Positions 26,829 through 35,493 of a stretch of DNA of 64,000 bases are shown one piece after another. Source of the DNA: Angelakisella massiliensis (lineage in GTDB: Bacteria > Bacillota > Clostridia > Oscillospirales > Ruminococcaceae); the NCBI RefSeq assembly GCF_900104675.1, contig NZ_LT629944.1, positions 496,001 through 560,000 on the forward strand. Reading direction: 5' to 3'. Each line of letters opens with the position of its first letter. The stretch's first letter is position 1. A program made the position numbers and the translations under genes. Under the pieces are notes generated by a model. It ran no database searches and was not told where the DNA came from. It saw only the letters and a program-made list of their open reading frames with translations.

Positions 26829-29800
26829 TTACTTTACCGTGATAACCCCGTTTGCAATCAACGTAGTATGTATATCTGCCTTCGCAATCTTCGCTTCAAT
26901 CTCTGAAACCTTCTGCTGATAACGCTGTGTAGCGTTTTCCAATTCAGAGCGATGCATAGTTGCAATTCGTTCATCCCCGGCCTCAGCAATCTTTCTTTCC
27001 AAGACCAATTTCCGGTTTCGGTAATTGTTCTTTAAGCTCTCTAATTTATAGCGAGCGACTTGCCTTGTAGACTCTGTATGCTGGGCTTTCTCAGCTTGCC
27101 ACATCCGGACATGGTGTTCCTCCAAAGCATCCCATGCCTCCGGCTTTAGCTTTGAAGAATAGTCAACTGCGGCAGCTGTCAGGATGTATTCCGGGAGCTC
27201 TGCTGCAATTCTCGGTTCTTCACAGATTGCTACCAATTTGAAATTTGAACGAATCCCAACATAATCCCACGCATAAATAGACATCGGGTAATCACCGGCT
27301 GGAATCTCGTCAGAGTAGTATTCCAAGTGAATATAAACGAGCTTGTTGGTGGCAAAATAGGATGCGGCTTGTTTGACCAGCGGGTGCACCGGAGTAACGA
27401 AAAAGGCGGTTCGGTTTTTCTCGGCAGCTTCTGAATCAAAAGTAATCGGGTGGTTCGGATTGTTGCCCTTAAGATAAACCTCCCATTTCCTACGCAGGCT
27501 GTTCCGCAGGCCAGTCAGATTTCTGAGGTCAGACAGGATTTCAGAACGCGCCACTGCACTGAGGCGCAGCGTTTTCAGAGCACCATCACCAAGGATATAA
27601 TTGCTACCACCTAAGCGGTGATTGAGATACATCTCTACAAGGTGCTGAATGCTCCTGGCCGACAGGAAGGGACTTTCTGCCTCCTGAATTTCCTTTGACA
27701 TCGTATAGTTCGATAAATCGAACCCGAATAGCTCCTTTTCCTCGCTTTCCAGCTTGTTCAGCTCTTGAGCCTTGCGCACCTCATTATCAGCCATCTGCTC
27801 CAGCTTTGCTTTTCGCTCTGCATCCGTAAGGCTGGTATCCAGTGCAATCAGCTCAATTTGCCTGCCGATTTCGCCGAGAATCTCCTCGCACTCACCGATG
27901 CTTCCTTCAAAGACACCGATGCGGGAGAGGCAGCGGTCATAAATATCAGCGTCTACCGTATCACTGGTGATAACGTTATAGATGTTGACAACTTCGCTCC
28001 CTTGGCCTCGACGGTCGATACGACCGATGCGCTGCTCGATGCGCATGGGATTCCAGGGCAAGTCATAGTTTATCATCATGTCACAGAACTGATAGTCCAA
28101 GCCTTCAGAACCGACTTCTGTGAAAAGCATGATGTCAATGGCTTCCGGGTCGTCCTTCGGGAGTTCAAACCGCGCCCGGAAATCCAGCCGGTCATCATTT
28201 TTAACGCTACCATCGATTTGCTCGACACGAAATCCCGCTTCTCGCAGCTTTCTTTTGATATAATACAGCGTATAGCGGAATGTGCTGAACAGGATGATTT
28301 TATTGTTTTCAGATTTCTGCTTTTCTCGGATAATCTGGAGCACCCCATCGAATTTCGGGTCGTCCTCCGGCAGGTTATCCGCCATTTCCAAAATGTTCTT
28401 TGCGATAGAGCGGAATGTCTCCAAGTCCATCTCGCTGAACTCGCCATCATCGAAATCAAACTCCGGGTCGTCCGTCATCTGCTCAAATCTATGGTCAATG
28501 ATACCCCGGATGTGCGGAGCAAGTCCAAAGATGCAGCTTGCGGCCTGACGACGAATCGTTGACATCATAAATTTGACACCACGTCCACCGTGCAATTTGG
28601 ACAGCGCGGCAACTTCAAATGTCAGCAGAGCATCATGGAGCTCCCGCTGTTGGTCGGTAAAATCGCTCTCCAGCGTATGCGTTCTCCGAATGCAGAAATC
28701 TTGGATATCCTTTCTGCGCGTCCGGTTGAGCATCATATTGAAGCTATGGAGAGACTCAATATCGGTAATGAGCTTTACCCGTTCCTCTCGGGTGATGGTG
28801 TCCTGTCTGAGAACCTTCCGGATTTGCTCAAATACCGGATTATTTGCGATTACATTTTCGCCCCATTGGGTAGTGAGAACACTGTCCAGCATCTCCAGTG
28901 CTTCTGCTTTCCAGTTTTCCTTCGCAGCTCGAACGATGTGGGCACACTGAGAGATATACGGATTCGGACGCGACATCATCGTGAAGCTCTTCTTGTCGAT
29001 TACGACATCCGGGCGCAGCAGATTAAGCAGCGTGTACAGGTCGTCGTCACTTGTCTGCAGCGGAGTCGCGGTCAGCATTACGACAGCGTCTGCGTGCTGG
29101 CAGAAGTAGTGGACGCACTTATATGCAAATGCCTTGTCCTTCTCCATGCTGCCATTGCGCAGGTGGTGGGCCTCATCAATGATGACCAGGTCAAAATGCG
29201 GTGCCGGGTCTAATTGTTGGAGGCCGAAGCTCTTATGGCGCTTGGATTGGTTCCCTTGGTATGTCCTCGCATCCAGAATGGAATACGGGACGATGACCTT
29301 TCCATAGCGGGTAGGCCATTCACCGTCACGGTCGGTATCAGAGATAATCTGCCGAAGAGTATCGCCATCCAAGGGCGTGAATTCCTCGTCAAAGCGCTTC
29401 ATCTCATTTTCCCACTTGCGGTCTGCGACAAGCGGCTTCGGGCAGATAATCATGATGTTTTCCAAATCGGAACGGGCCTGCAGCTCCTTGATAATCAGAC
29501 CGGCCTCGATGGTTTTACCGACACCGACACTGTCTGCAATCAGAATCCTTGGCTCATCTGCTTTTATCAGTTTCAATGCCGGTCTGAACTGATAGGGCAC
29601 GAAATCGATACGGGCAGCATTAAGGGAATACAGATTTCCGGCAGACGGATTGTTAATCTGGTAGGCAGAAAGGTAGCTTCGCAGGGTCTCAGAATCCACC
29701 CACTCATATTCAGGTGTGCTGCTCACCAGCGCAATCTGACCCTCATAATAGGTCTTCAGCGCACCTTCGACGAACACCTCGTACTTCTTGGTGTCGCCAA

Positions 29801-30431
29801 GCTGTGTAACAGAAAACACCATACCCTTGGTGTCCGGGCTGCCGACGATGTAAACGAGGCTTCTTTCTGTGATATCGTCCTCCTGCACAACCTCCGGCTC
29901 CACTATGACATCTGCCTGCTTGGGCACGGTAACGGTTGGGCGAAGCACTGACTGCGGAGGTGTTTCATCCTTGAATGCTTCGGGACGCTCCACCCTTGCT
30001 TTGAACTGTTCCAAATCAGGAATCAGTCCGCTCCGGTTCATCTGGGTGAAAAACCGGATGAGGCATTCAATGTCCGATACGATGGTATCCTTGCCGGGAA
30101 GCTCTGCGCTGACATGCGCCCAGTTGTTCCGGACGCCAATCATATCGCGGATGCACTCCCGCTCACTGGTCGGAAGATAGGCATAGCCACGCATCGTGTA
30201 CCACGACTTGTTGGCAACACGAAGAAGCGCCGCAAGGTCTAATTCCTCCAGCTTAGAAAGGCCCTTTTTCTCGATGAGCTCTCTCTGGGGATAGCTCAGA
30301 TTGGAGAGTACGCACTCCTCCCACCAGTCTTCACCGGATTTGGGCAGCATCACAGAAAACCACGACGCCAGTGCTTGCGCGGCCTTGTGAAGATAATCGT
30401 TCATCCGGGATATGATGTTCTCGTCGTACAT
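26829..30431 (-). CDS. HEPN-SNF2/HepA helicase fusion
   Basis: 1200-aa protein. Residues 5-115 resemble a Swt1-type HEPN domain, including the RNase-like motif R-NNWA-H (Arg101, His106). Then a SNF2/RapA-type motor: Walker A DSVGVGKT (300-307), DEAH (419-422), TATPLQ, and the helicase C-domain with TEVGSEGLDYQF and QRIGRIDRRGQ. A long coiled, charged C terminus follows. The motor is intact. It could translocate on DNA while HEPN acts as an RNase or a scaffold. Related SNF2 proteins occur in DISARM (DrmD) and other systems. It is spaced 16 bases from res and 4 from the GHKL gene. Confidence 0.88.
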   Translation of the reverse strand: MYDENIISRMNDYLHKAAQALASWFSVMLPKSGEDWWEECVLSNLSYPQRELIEKKGLSKLEELDLAALLRVANKSWYTMRGYAYLPTSERECIRDMIGVRNNWAHVSAELPGKDTIVSDIECLIRFFTQMNRSGLIPDLEQFKARVERPEAFKDETPPQSVLRPTVTVPKQADVIVEPEVVQEDDITERSLVYIVGSPDTKGMVFSVTQLGDTKKYEVFVEGALKTYYEGQIALVSSTPEYEWVDSETLRSYLSAYQINNPSAGNLYSLNAARIDFVPYQFRPALKLIKADEPRILIADSVGVGKTIEAGLIIKELQARSDLENIMIICPKPLVADRKWENEMKRFDEEFTPLDGDTLRQIISDTDRDGEWPTRYGKVIVPYSILDARTYQGNQSKRHKSFGLQQLDPAPHFDLVIIDEAHHLRNGSMEKDKAFAYKCVHYFCQHADAVVMLTATPLQTSDDDLYTLLNLLRPDVVIDKKSFTMMSRPNPYISQCAHIVRAAKENWKAEALEMLDSVLTTQWGENVIANNPVFEQIRKVLRQDTITREERVKLITDIESLHSFNMMLNRTRRKDIQDFCIRRTHTLESDFTDQQRELHDALLTFEVAALSKLHGGRGVKFMMSTIRRQAASCIFGLAPHIRGIIDHRFEQMTDDPEFDFDDGEFSEMDLETFRSIAKNILEMADNLPEDDPKFDGVLQIIREKQKSENNKIILFSTFRYTLYYIKRKLREAGFRVEQIDGSVKNDDRLDFRARFELPKDDPEAIDIMLFTEVGSEGLDYQFCDMMINYDLPWNPMRIEQRIGRIDRRGQGSEVVNIYNVITSDTVDADIYDRCLSRIGVFEGSIGECEEILGEIGRQIELIALDTSLTDAERKAKLEQMADNEVRKAQELNKLESEEKELFGFDLSNYTMSKEIQEAESPFLSARSIQHLVEMYLNHRLGGSNYILGDGALKTLRLSAVARSEILSDLRNLTGLRNSLRRKWEVYLKGNNPNHPITFDSEAAEKNRTAFFVTPVHPLVKQAASYFATNKLVYIHLEYYSDEIPAGDYPMSIYAWDYVGIRSNFKLVAICEEPRIAAELPEYILTAAAVDYSSKLKPEAWDALEEHHVRMWQAEKAQHTESTRQVARYKLESLKNNYRNRKLVLERKIAEAGDERIATMHRSELENATQRYQQKVSEIEAKIAKADIHTTLIANGVITVK

Positions 30432-30447
30432 TCTGCTTCACCAGCCT

Positions 30448-33291
30448 TTAACCGAAAAATCCATCCTCATCAAAAATATGGTCAAGCTCGTCATTGGACA
30501 TCGCGTGGGAAACGCGGTCACGGACGGCGCTGCGGGACATATCCAGTCTCTTGATGCGCCCGTTCAGCAGCCGGATAAGCTGAAGCCTGCCGACACCGGG
30601 ATTCTGACGGGCATACTCAGCAAAGCCCTTAGCCTTGCCCAGATTGTCCGTTCTGGTACCATCATGCGGTTCCAAAATATCAATGACGAAGCCCATCTCA
30701 TCCTTCCGGATAATCAGAAAATCGGGATACATCGACTTCTTCTCCGCGTTCTGCTCATAGGGAATGCACAGAGACCACGACTTTCTCGGCGGATTACGGA
30801 GCCAGCAGATATAGTCCGAACGGCCACGCTCGGCCTGAAGGACAGCCTTTTCCCAATTGTTCAGGTTAATGACGGCCTTGCCTGTCGCATTGTCCACAAA
30901 CAGATGGTCGGTATAAGCCTCGCCGACATTGCTGCGCTCAATGCTGATGGTCTCCGGCAGCCGGAAGTTATGCTTACTGATGATGTCGCCATCAGAAACA
31001 ATGCTGTCATACTTTTTCCGATACCGCTCAGTCAGGCCGGTGATACGGCGGCGATTCGCGTCATTGATATCGTGGAAACGACTGCGGGCATAGTTATGGA
31101 GCATATCCATGCAGTCTGCGTCGGCGGCAAAGATGATGACGTCGATTTTGTATCCGGCAGGATTATCGTCATCTGCGTATCGGGTGCCGTAGCGGATGCC
31201 GACACCCTCGTTGCCCAGCTTGAGCTCCGCAAGACGGAACTGACGGTCGAGGTCGGTATCCGTGGTGGAAAACAAATCCATCTCCGCATGGTCATCCACG
31301 GACTCGCCGAACACATCAAACGTCTGCGTTTTCAGCTTGAACTGCAGTACCTGCGCGGCCAGCTCGTCATATCTACCCTCGTCCTTTGTCTTCTTGATGA
31401 AGCTGCGAATCATTTCTACGATTTCATTCACAACATCATAGGAGGCAGAGGGCTGAAGGCCGGACTGCGTCAGGAGCCGGGTAAGGCTGAACAGAGATTT
31501 CAGATAGTCGTTGATTCTGACTTTTCGCACGTCATATGTCAGGAGTCCGGCATCATTGATGGCCTTTACGATAGCCTCACGGTCAAGTTCCGGCTCTTCG
31601 GAAACGTCCGCCGGAGCAGGCTGAGGCTCAGATGTCGCGGTTGGCTCTGTTCCTGCAACGGCTCCGTCTGCAGGCATTACGGTGTTTATACCACTCGCCG
31701 GGTGAACGGCATCCGTGGTGCCGGGAGCAGGTGCCGCTGGTGCGCCGAATGAGGTGCTGCCACTTTGCGAGGGCGTCTGCTGCGTCGGCTCCTGCGCAGA
31801 AGGTTCGTTGCCGGTCTCAGGTGAAGGGCTGTCTCCCCAAGAAATCTGGCCGGGAAGTTGTGGTTTTGGTCTTGCGGGTCGCTGAGCCGTAGCCGGTCTG
31901 GTCGGACGGACAGTCCACGTTTCGATGGTGCTGTTCTCGAAGGAATCGCCGATAACATCGGTGGGGATCTCACCTCCCTCGGTGCTCTGAAGGGCCTTGA
32001 CAACATCCTCAACAGTCTGAGCATCAAAGTACGGCAAATAGAGGTGCACGTCGTTCAAAACATCGTCCACCTGAATATGCATCTGCATGGGTGTTCTGAC
32101 CATTCTGCCGAGCAGCTGCGCGATATAGGTCGCATCTGTAGCACGACGGAAAGACATCATGGTTTCAGCGCGAGGGCAGTCCCAGCCGGTGGAGAGGTTC
32201 TCTTTAAAGAAAACCACCTTGACATTCTTATCATCCGCAATGCGGGACGGCTCCAGATATCTGACTGCGACACCATTGATTTGGATGGTGCTGGTCGTCT
32301 GGCCGAAGGTATGTACAACTTCTCCGTCCTGAAAGCGGAAGCCTGTCCGCTCCTCAATCTTCCGCAGGCAGTCATCCAAGTCAGTATCGGAAATGCCGCT
32401 GCCGGTCTGGTTCTGCACCTGAATCACGAAAACCGGATTCACATAGGCGTAGTGCTGCTCCTGACAATACTGAGTCCAGTGCTCCCACTTCTGCTTCCAG
32501 TCATCGGCAGCAGCCTGCAGCACAGCCATATCCTTGCTTCCGGAGGCATCCTCCGGATAGGCGATGATGATTCTGTCCTTCAGTAGACCGGAGGCCCGCA
32601 CATCGTCGGCGGACACGATGACCTTCTGGATGGTCGATTCTGTCCCGGACACCAGATTGTTGAAGCGCTCCGGTGTAGCGGTCACGCCAAGCACGACCGG
32701 AACGGGAGCCAGACGGTCTTCCCGGCTGCCCTTGAGGAACTTCTGCATGATGGTGGTGGCCTGTGCAGCGGCTCGGCCCTGCATACCACGGTGGGCCTCG
32801 TCAATGATGAAGTACAAGCGGTCATACTTCTCGTCCATCGTGTTCTGCAGCGTTTCCCAGATGGTGAAGGTGCGTCCGTCGCCCTTCTTCGTCAGGTTAC
32901 TGCTCTTGCCGAGCTTCTGAGTGTTCAGAAAATAGATATGCCCATCGTCCAGCATCTCCTGGTCGAAGGATTCATCGGTGATGGTCACGCACTGGTTGAG
33001 CCGAATCTTATCCGCCTTCAGGTCAATCTTGCTGCGTGACTGTTCATTAAGCTCCGGAGAGTCCGAGAGCCAGACGAAGATGGCATCCGGCTGGTCGGGA
33101 TACTCCTCATCGCCGAAATAGATGGATTCAATCAAAGACGCCAAGATGATGGTCTTACCCGCTCCGGTGGGAGCGGTGAATGAGAGAACCTGCGGTGTGT
33201 GGGTGCGCTGGTAGGCGCCGAGGGCTTCAGCGGTCTTTCTCCGCAGCTGGAACAGCGCCATCTTCTGGAAAGGAAATAATTCTACTTTCAT
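30448..33291 (-). CDS. Type III restriction-like Res subunit (helicase-nuclease)
   Basis: 947-aa protein. Superfamily 2 motor: FTAPTGAGKTII (Walker A 42-47), FIIDEAHRGMQG (DEAH 164-167), VTATPERF, and LLGRMVRTP. A Pro/Ala/Ser/Thr-rich linker of about 110 residues (460-570) separates it from a C-terminal region with a PD-(D/E)xK-like pattern (YPDFLIIR ... VIDILEPHD). This is the restriction partner of the upstream Mod: the mod stop and res ATG are one base apart. The ATG at 33291 is preferred to an upstream open frame that overlaps mod. Confidence 0.9.
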   Translation of the reverse strand: MKVELFPFQKMALFQLRRKTAEALGAYQRTHTPQVLSFTAPTGAGKTIILASLIESIYFGDEEYPDQPDAIFVWLSDSPELNEQSRSKIDLKADKIRLNQCVTITDESFDQEMLDDGHIYFLNTQKLGKSSNLTKKGDGRTFTIWETLQNTMDEKYDRLYFIIDEAHRGMQGRAAAQATTIMQKFLKGSREDRLAPVPVVLGVTATPERFNNLVSGTESTIQKVIVSADDVRASGLLKDRIIIAYPEDASGSKDMAVLQAAADDWKQKWEHWTQYCQEQHYAYVNPVFVIQVQNQTGSGISDTDLDDCLRKIEERTGFRFQDGEVVHTFGQTTSTIQINGVAVRYLEPSRIADDKNVKVVFFKENLSTGWDCPRAETMMSFRRATDATYIAQLLGRMVRTPMQMHIQVDDVLNDVHLYLPYFDAQTVEDVVKALQSTEGGEIPTDVIGDSFENSTIETWTVRPTRPATAQRPARPKPQLPGQISWGDSPSPETGNEPSAQEPTQQTPSQSGSTSFGAPAAPAPGTTDAVHPASGINTVMPADGAVAGTEPTATSEPQPAPADVSEEPELDREAIVKAINDAGLLTYDVRKVRINDYLKSLFSLTRLLTQSGLQPSASYDVVNEIVEMIRSFIKKTKDEGRYDELAAQVLQFKLKTQTFDVFGESVDDHAEMDLFSTTDTDLDRQFRLAELKLGNEGVGIRYGTRYADDDNPAGYKIDVIIFAADADCMDMLHNYARSRFHDINDANRRRITGLTERYRKKYDSIVSDGDIISKHNFRLPETISIERSNVGEAYTDHLFVDNATGKAVINLNNWEKAVLQAERGRSDYICWLRNPPRKSWSLCIPYEQNAEKKSMYPDFLIIRKDEMGFVIDILEPHDGTRTDNLGKAKGFAEYARQNPGVGRLQLIRLLNGRIKRLDMSRSAVRDRVSHAMSNDELDHIFDEDGFFG

Positions 33292-33292
33292 C

Positions 33293-35386
33293 TTAGCGTC
33301 CTCCGTGGTTAATCCGGAAGTTATCCAGATAGTCTCTGTAAAGCTGATAGGTGTCCTCAGCATGCAGGCCGGAAACCATCTCCCGGTAGCCCGGTTCGGA
33401 ATTGGTCACGATATATACCGTCGTTATGGAGTCCTCGCCGTTCACCCGCGCAGCAAACGCCTCGTACTGCGACTCATCGGTCAGCACAGCGAAATGATTT
33501 ACCGGCAGCACCAGCATGGCGGGCACTTCCGCTGTCTCCTCAAGCGCGGGACAAGGCCCGTGGGCACCGGCCTTCAGCCAGAGCACTGGGAGCAGCTCCT
33601 TAAATTGGCGACCCAGCGCCACGGCGTTCTTATCGAGGAAGCCCAGCTTGAAGAAAGCAGCATTAGCCATAAAGCCATCGGCCATGGAAATATCGCTGCC
33701 AAGATAAGACCCTCTCAGCGGATTTCCGTTGACATCATGTCCTTCGATGGAACACACCGTTCTCGGCCATGTCACATATCGGGCAATCCCCAGCCTGTTC
33801 CATTCCTTATCTCCCGGTTGATATCCGCCAGCGCGGAGCGCCTTAGCCTCATCATCTGAGACCTCATTGTTTGTAACCATGATGCAGCGACGATGGCCGC
33901 CGTCCTCTGCATTTAGAAGATTGACCGCGTGAAGCGTCGTGCCTGAGCCTGCAAAAAAATCTACGATAAGGGCATTTGGTTTGCTGTCTACAAAGAATCT
34001 TATTACATCGTGAACCGCATATAGCGATTTAGGGAAGGGGAATTGCCTTCCAGGAAGTATTTTTGTTAATAAATCTGTTCCATGCCTCGTTGCGTCATGA
34101 GCCTTTATTCTCCATTGTGTTCCGGGCATAATATCTCGAACTTCATTGGTCGAGATAATAGAGCCATCCTCAGCATATCCATCTATTTGATAGGTTCCTT
34201 CTTCGACTTTTTTTATTTCTCCGCTTGTAAGAAAAGTAATTGGAACTCCGTTTTTTGTTGGCCTTCCGAATTTGATGTATCCTTTGGATTTGTACTCTAA
34301 GAATTTGTCCCGATTAATATTCCAGTAGTGCTCTCGTCCTTGAGTGTCAATCGGGAATACCGGAAATGTTCCTTCCGGCGAAACAACAGTGCTTCTATCC
34401 CTTTCAAGCGGAAGCGGCATCCCCACGCTATGAAACTTCCCATCATTAGTAAAAAACACTGGATAGAAGTTGCCCGGACTTCTCTCGCGAAAGCCAGCGC
34501 TACCACTCCGAATCAGATACTTCCAAGTTAAATGAGTCGCTCGTTCATCGTCTGGATTCATGCGCCATTCATCAGATAGTGGCAATCTCTGAATTGTTGC
34601 CTCTCCGAATACCAGCACATATATGTACTCATCAAGCCTTGTAAACTGTTGCTTTCGTGCGGAACCTTTAAAACTAATCACACTACTTATCATCTGCATT
34701 ATCGCTTCGGGAAACATTTCCTCCAACAAACAACCCAGATGAAGATATTCTTTTTCATCTATGGTGACTATCATAACCGAGTCGGCAGGATTCAAGAGAC
34801 GTTTGGCAAGTCTCAGCCGTTTCTCCATCATGGAAAGCCACTTGCTGTGACGATAAGTATCACTGCCATCCACGTAGTCGTTATTGTATTTCCAGTCACG
34901 AGCCCCTGTGTTATAGGGTGGGTCGATATAGATACAATCCACCTTTCCGGCATAGAGGTACTCCAGCAGCTGGAGCGCATGGTAGTTGTCCGCCTCAATC
35001 AGCGTGTGCCACAGGTCGCTGTCCGGCGCATTGCAGACGGTGTCCAGCGGCTGCAGATAGGGATAGATGGGCTCACCGAATTGGGCCACGCAAACCAGGG
35101 TATCCACGGGAAGCACGACGTGCTCCTTCGTCGCCTTGTGGAAGCAGGTAGCCTGCCCATCCTCGATTTTCTCTACATAGTAGATGTCAGTAACCTGTCC
35201 GTCCTTCTTGGCCACGACGGAACCGCGCTTTACCGGGATATCGTAAAGCGGTGTGGCCTCCGGCAGATGCTCTTCAAATACCAGACCGAATTTCTTCTGG
35301 CGATTAGCCCGCTTCATCTCTGCGCGAATCCGCTCACGCAGGGACTCGTCCGGAATCTGGCTAATCAAATCGTCTAAAGCAGCCAT
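33293..35386 (-). CDS. Type III-like Mod DNA methyltransferase
   Basis: 697-aa beta-class N6-adenine methyltransferase: catalytic DPPY in YIDPPYNTGARDW (155-158) precedes the SAM motif FAGSGTTLHA (478-484), the motif order of type III Mod proteins. The ~320 residues between them carry the target-recognition region (SVISFKGSARKQQFTR to GTQWRIKAHDATRHG). The ATG at 35386 sits behind AGGAGG. Recognition site not predictable. It would mark self DNA for the Res partner and perhaps for the whole operon. Confidence 0.92.
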   Translation of the reverse strand: MAALDDLISQIPDESLRERIRAEMKRANRQKKFGLVFEEHLPEATPLYDIPVKRGSVVAKKDGQVTDIYYVEKIEDGQATCFHKATKEHVVLPVDTLVCVAQFGEPIYPYLQPLDTVCNAPDSDLWHTLIEADNYHALQLLEYLYAGKVDCIYIDPPYNTGARDWKYNNDYVDGSDTYRHSKWLSMMEKRLRLAKRLLNPADSVMIVTIDEKEYLHLGCLLEEMFPEAIMQMISSVISFKGSARKQQFTRLDEYIYVLVFGEATIQRLPLSDEWRMNPDDERATHLTWKYLIRSGSAGFRERSPGNFYPVFFTNDGKFHSVGMPLPLERDRSTVVSPEGTFPVFPIDTQGREHYWNINRDKFLEYKSKGYIKFGRPTKNGVPITFLTSGEIKKVEEGTYQIDGYAEDGSIISTNEVRDIMPGTQWRIKAHDATRHGTDLLTKILPGRQFPFPKSLYAVHDVIRFFVDSKPNALIVDFFAGSGTTLHAVNLLNAEDGGHRRCIMVTNNEVSDDEAKALRAGGYQPGDKEWNRLGIARYVTWPRTVCSIEGHDVNGNPLRGSYLGSDISMADGFMANAAFFKLGFLDKNAVALGRQFKELLPVLWLKAGAHGPCPALEETAEVPAMLVLPVNHFAVLTDESQYEAFAARVNGEDSITTVYIVTNSEPGYREMVSGLHAEDTYQLYRDYLDNFRINHGGR

Positions 35387-35493
35387 GCGTTTTGCCTCCT
35401 GTGTCTTTCTCTGGAGATTACTCTTCAGGGATTTTTTAATCATCAACGAGCTCCTGGGGCTCATCACATTTTACAACCTGTCCTGTCCCAAAA

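Noticed and set aside
30880-30920. Idea that the Res nuclease site is dead because Asp-x-Leu-Glu replaces Glu-x-Lys
   Set aside because: I recall related Res proteins with the same VIDILEPH stretch, so it is probably normal for this subfamily rather than a defect.
30412-31752. 446-codon plus-strand frame inside res
   Set aside because: Antisense shadow; the minus strand encodes intact Res motifs.
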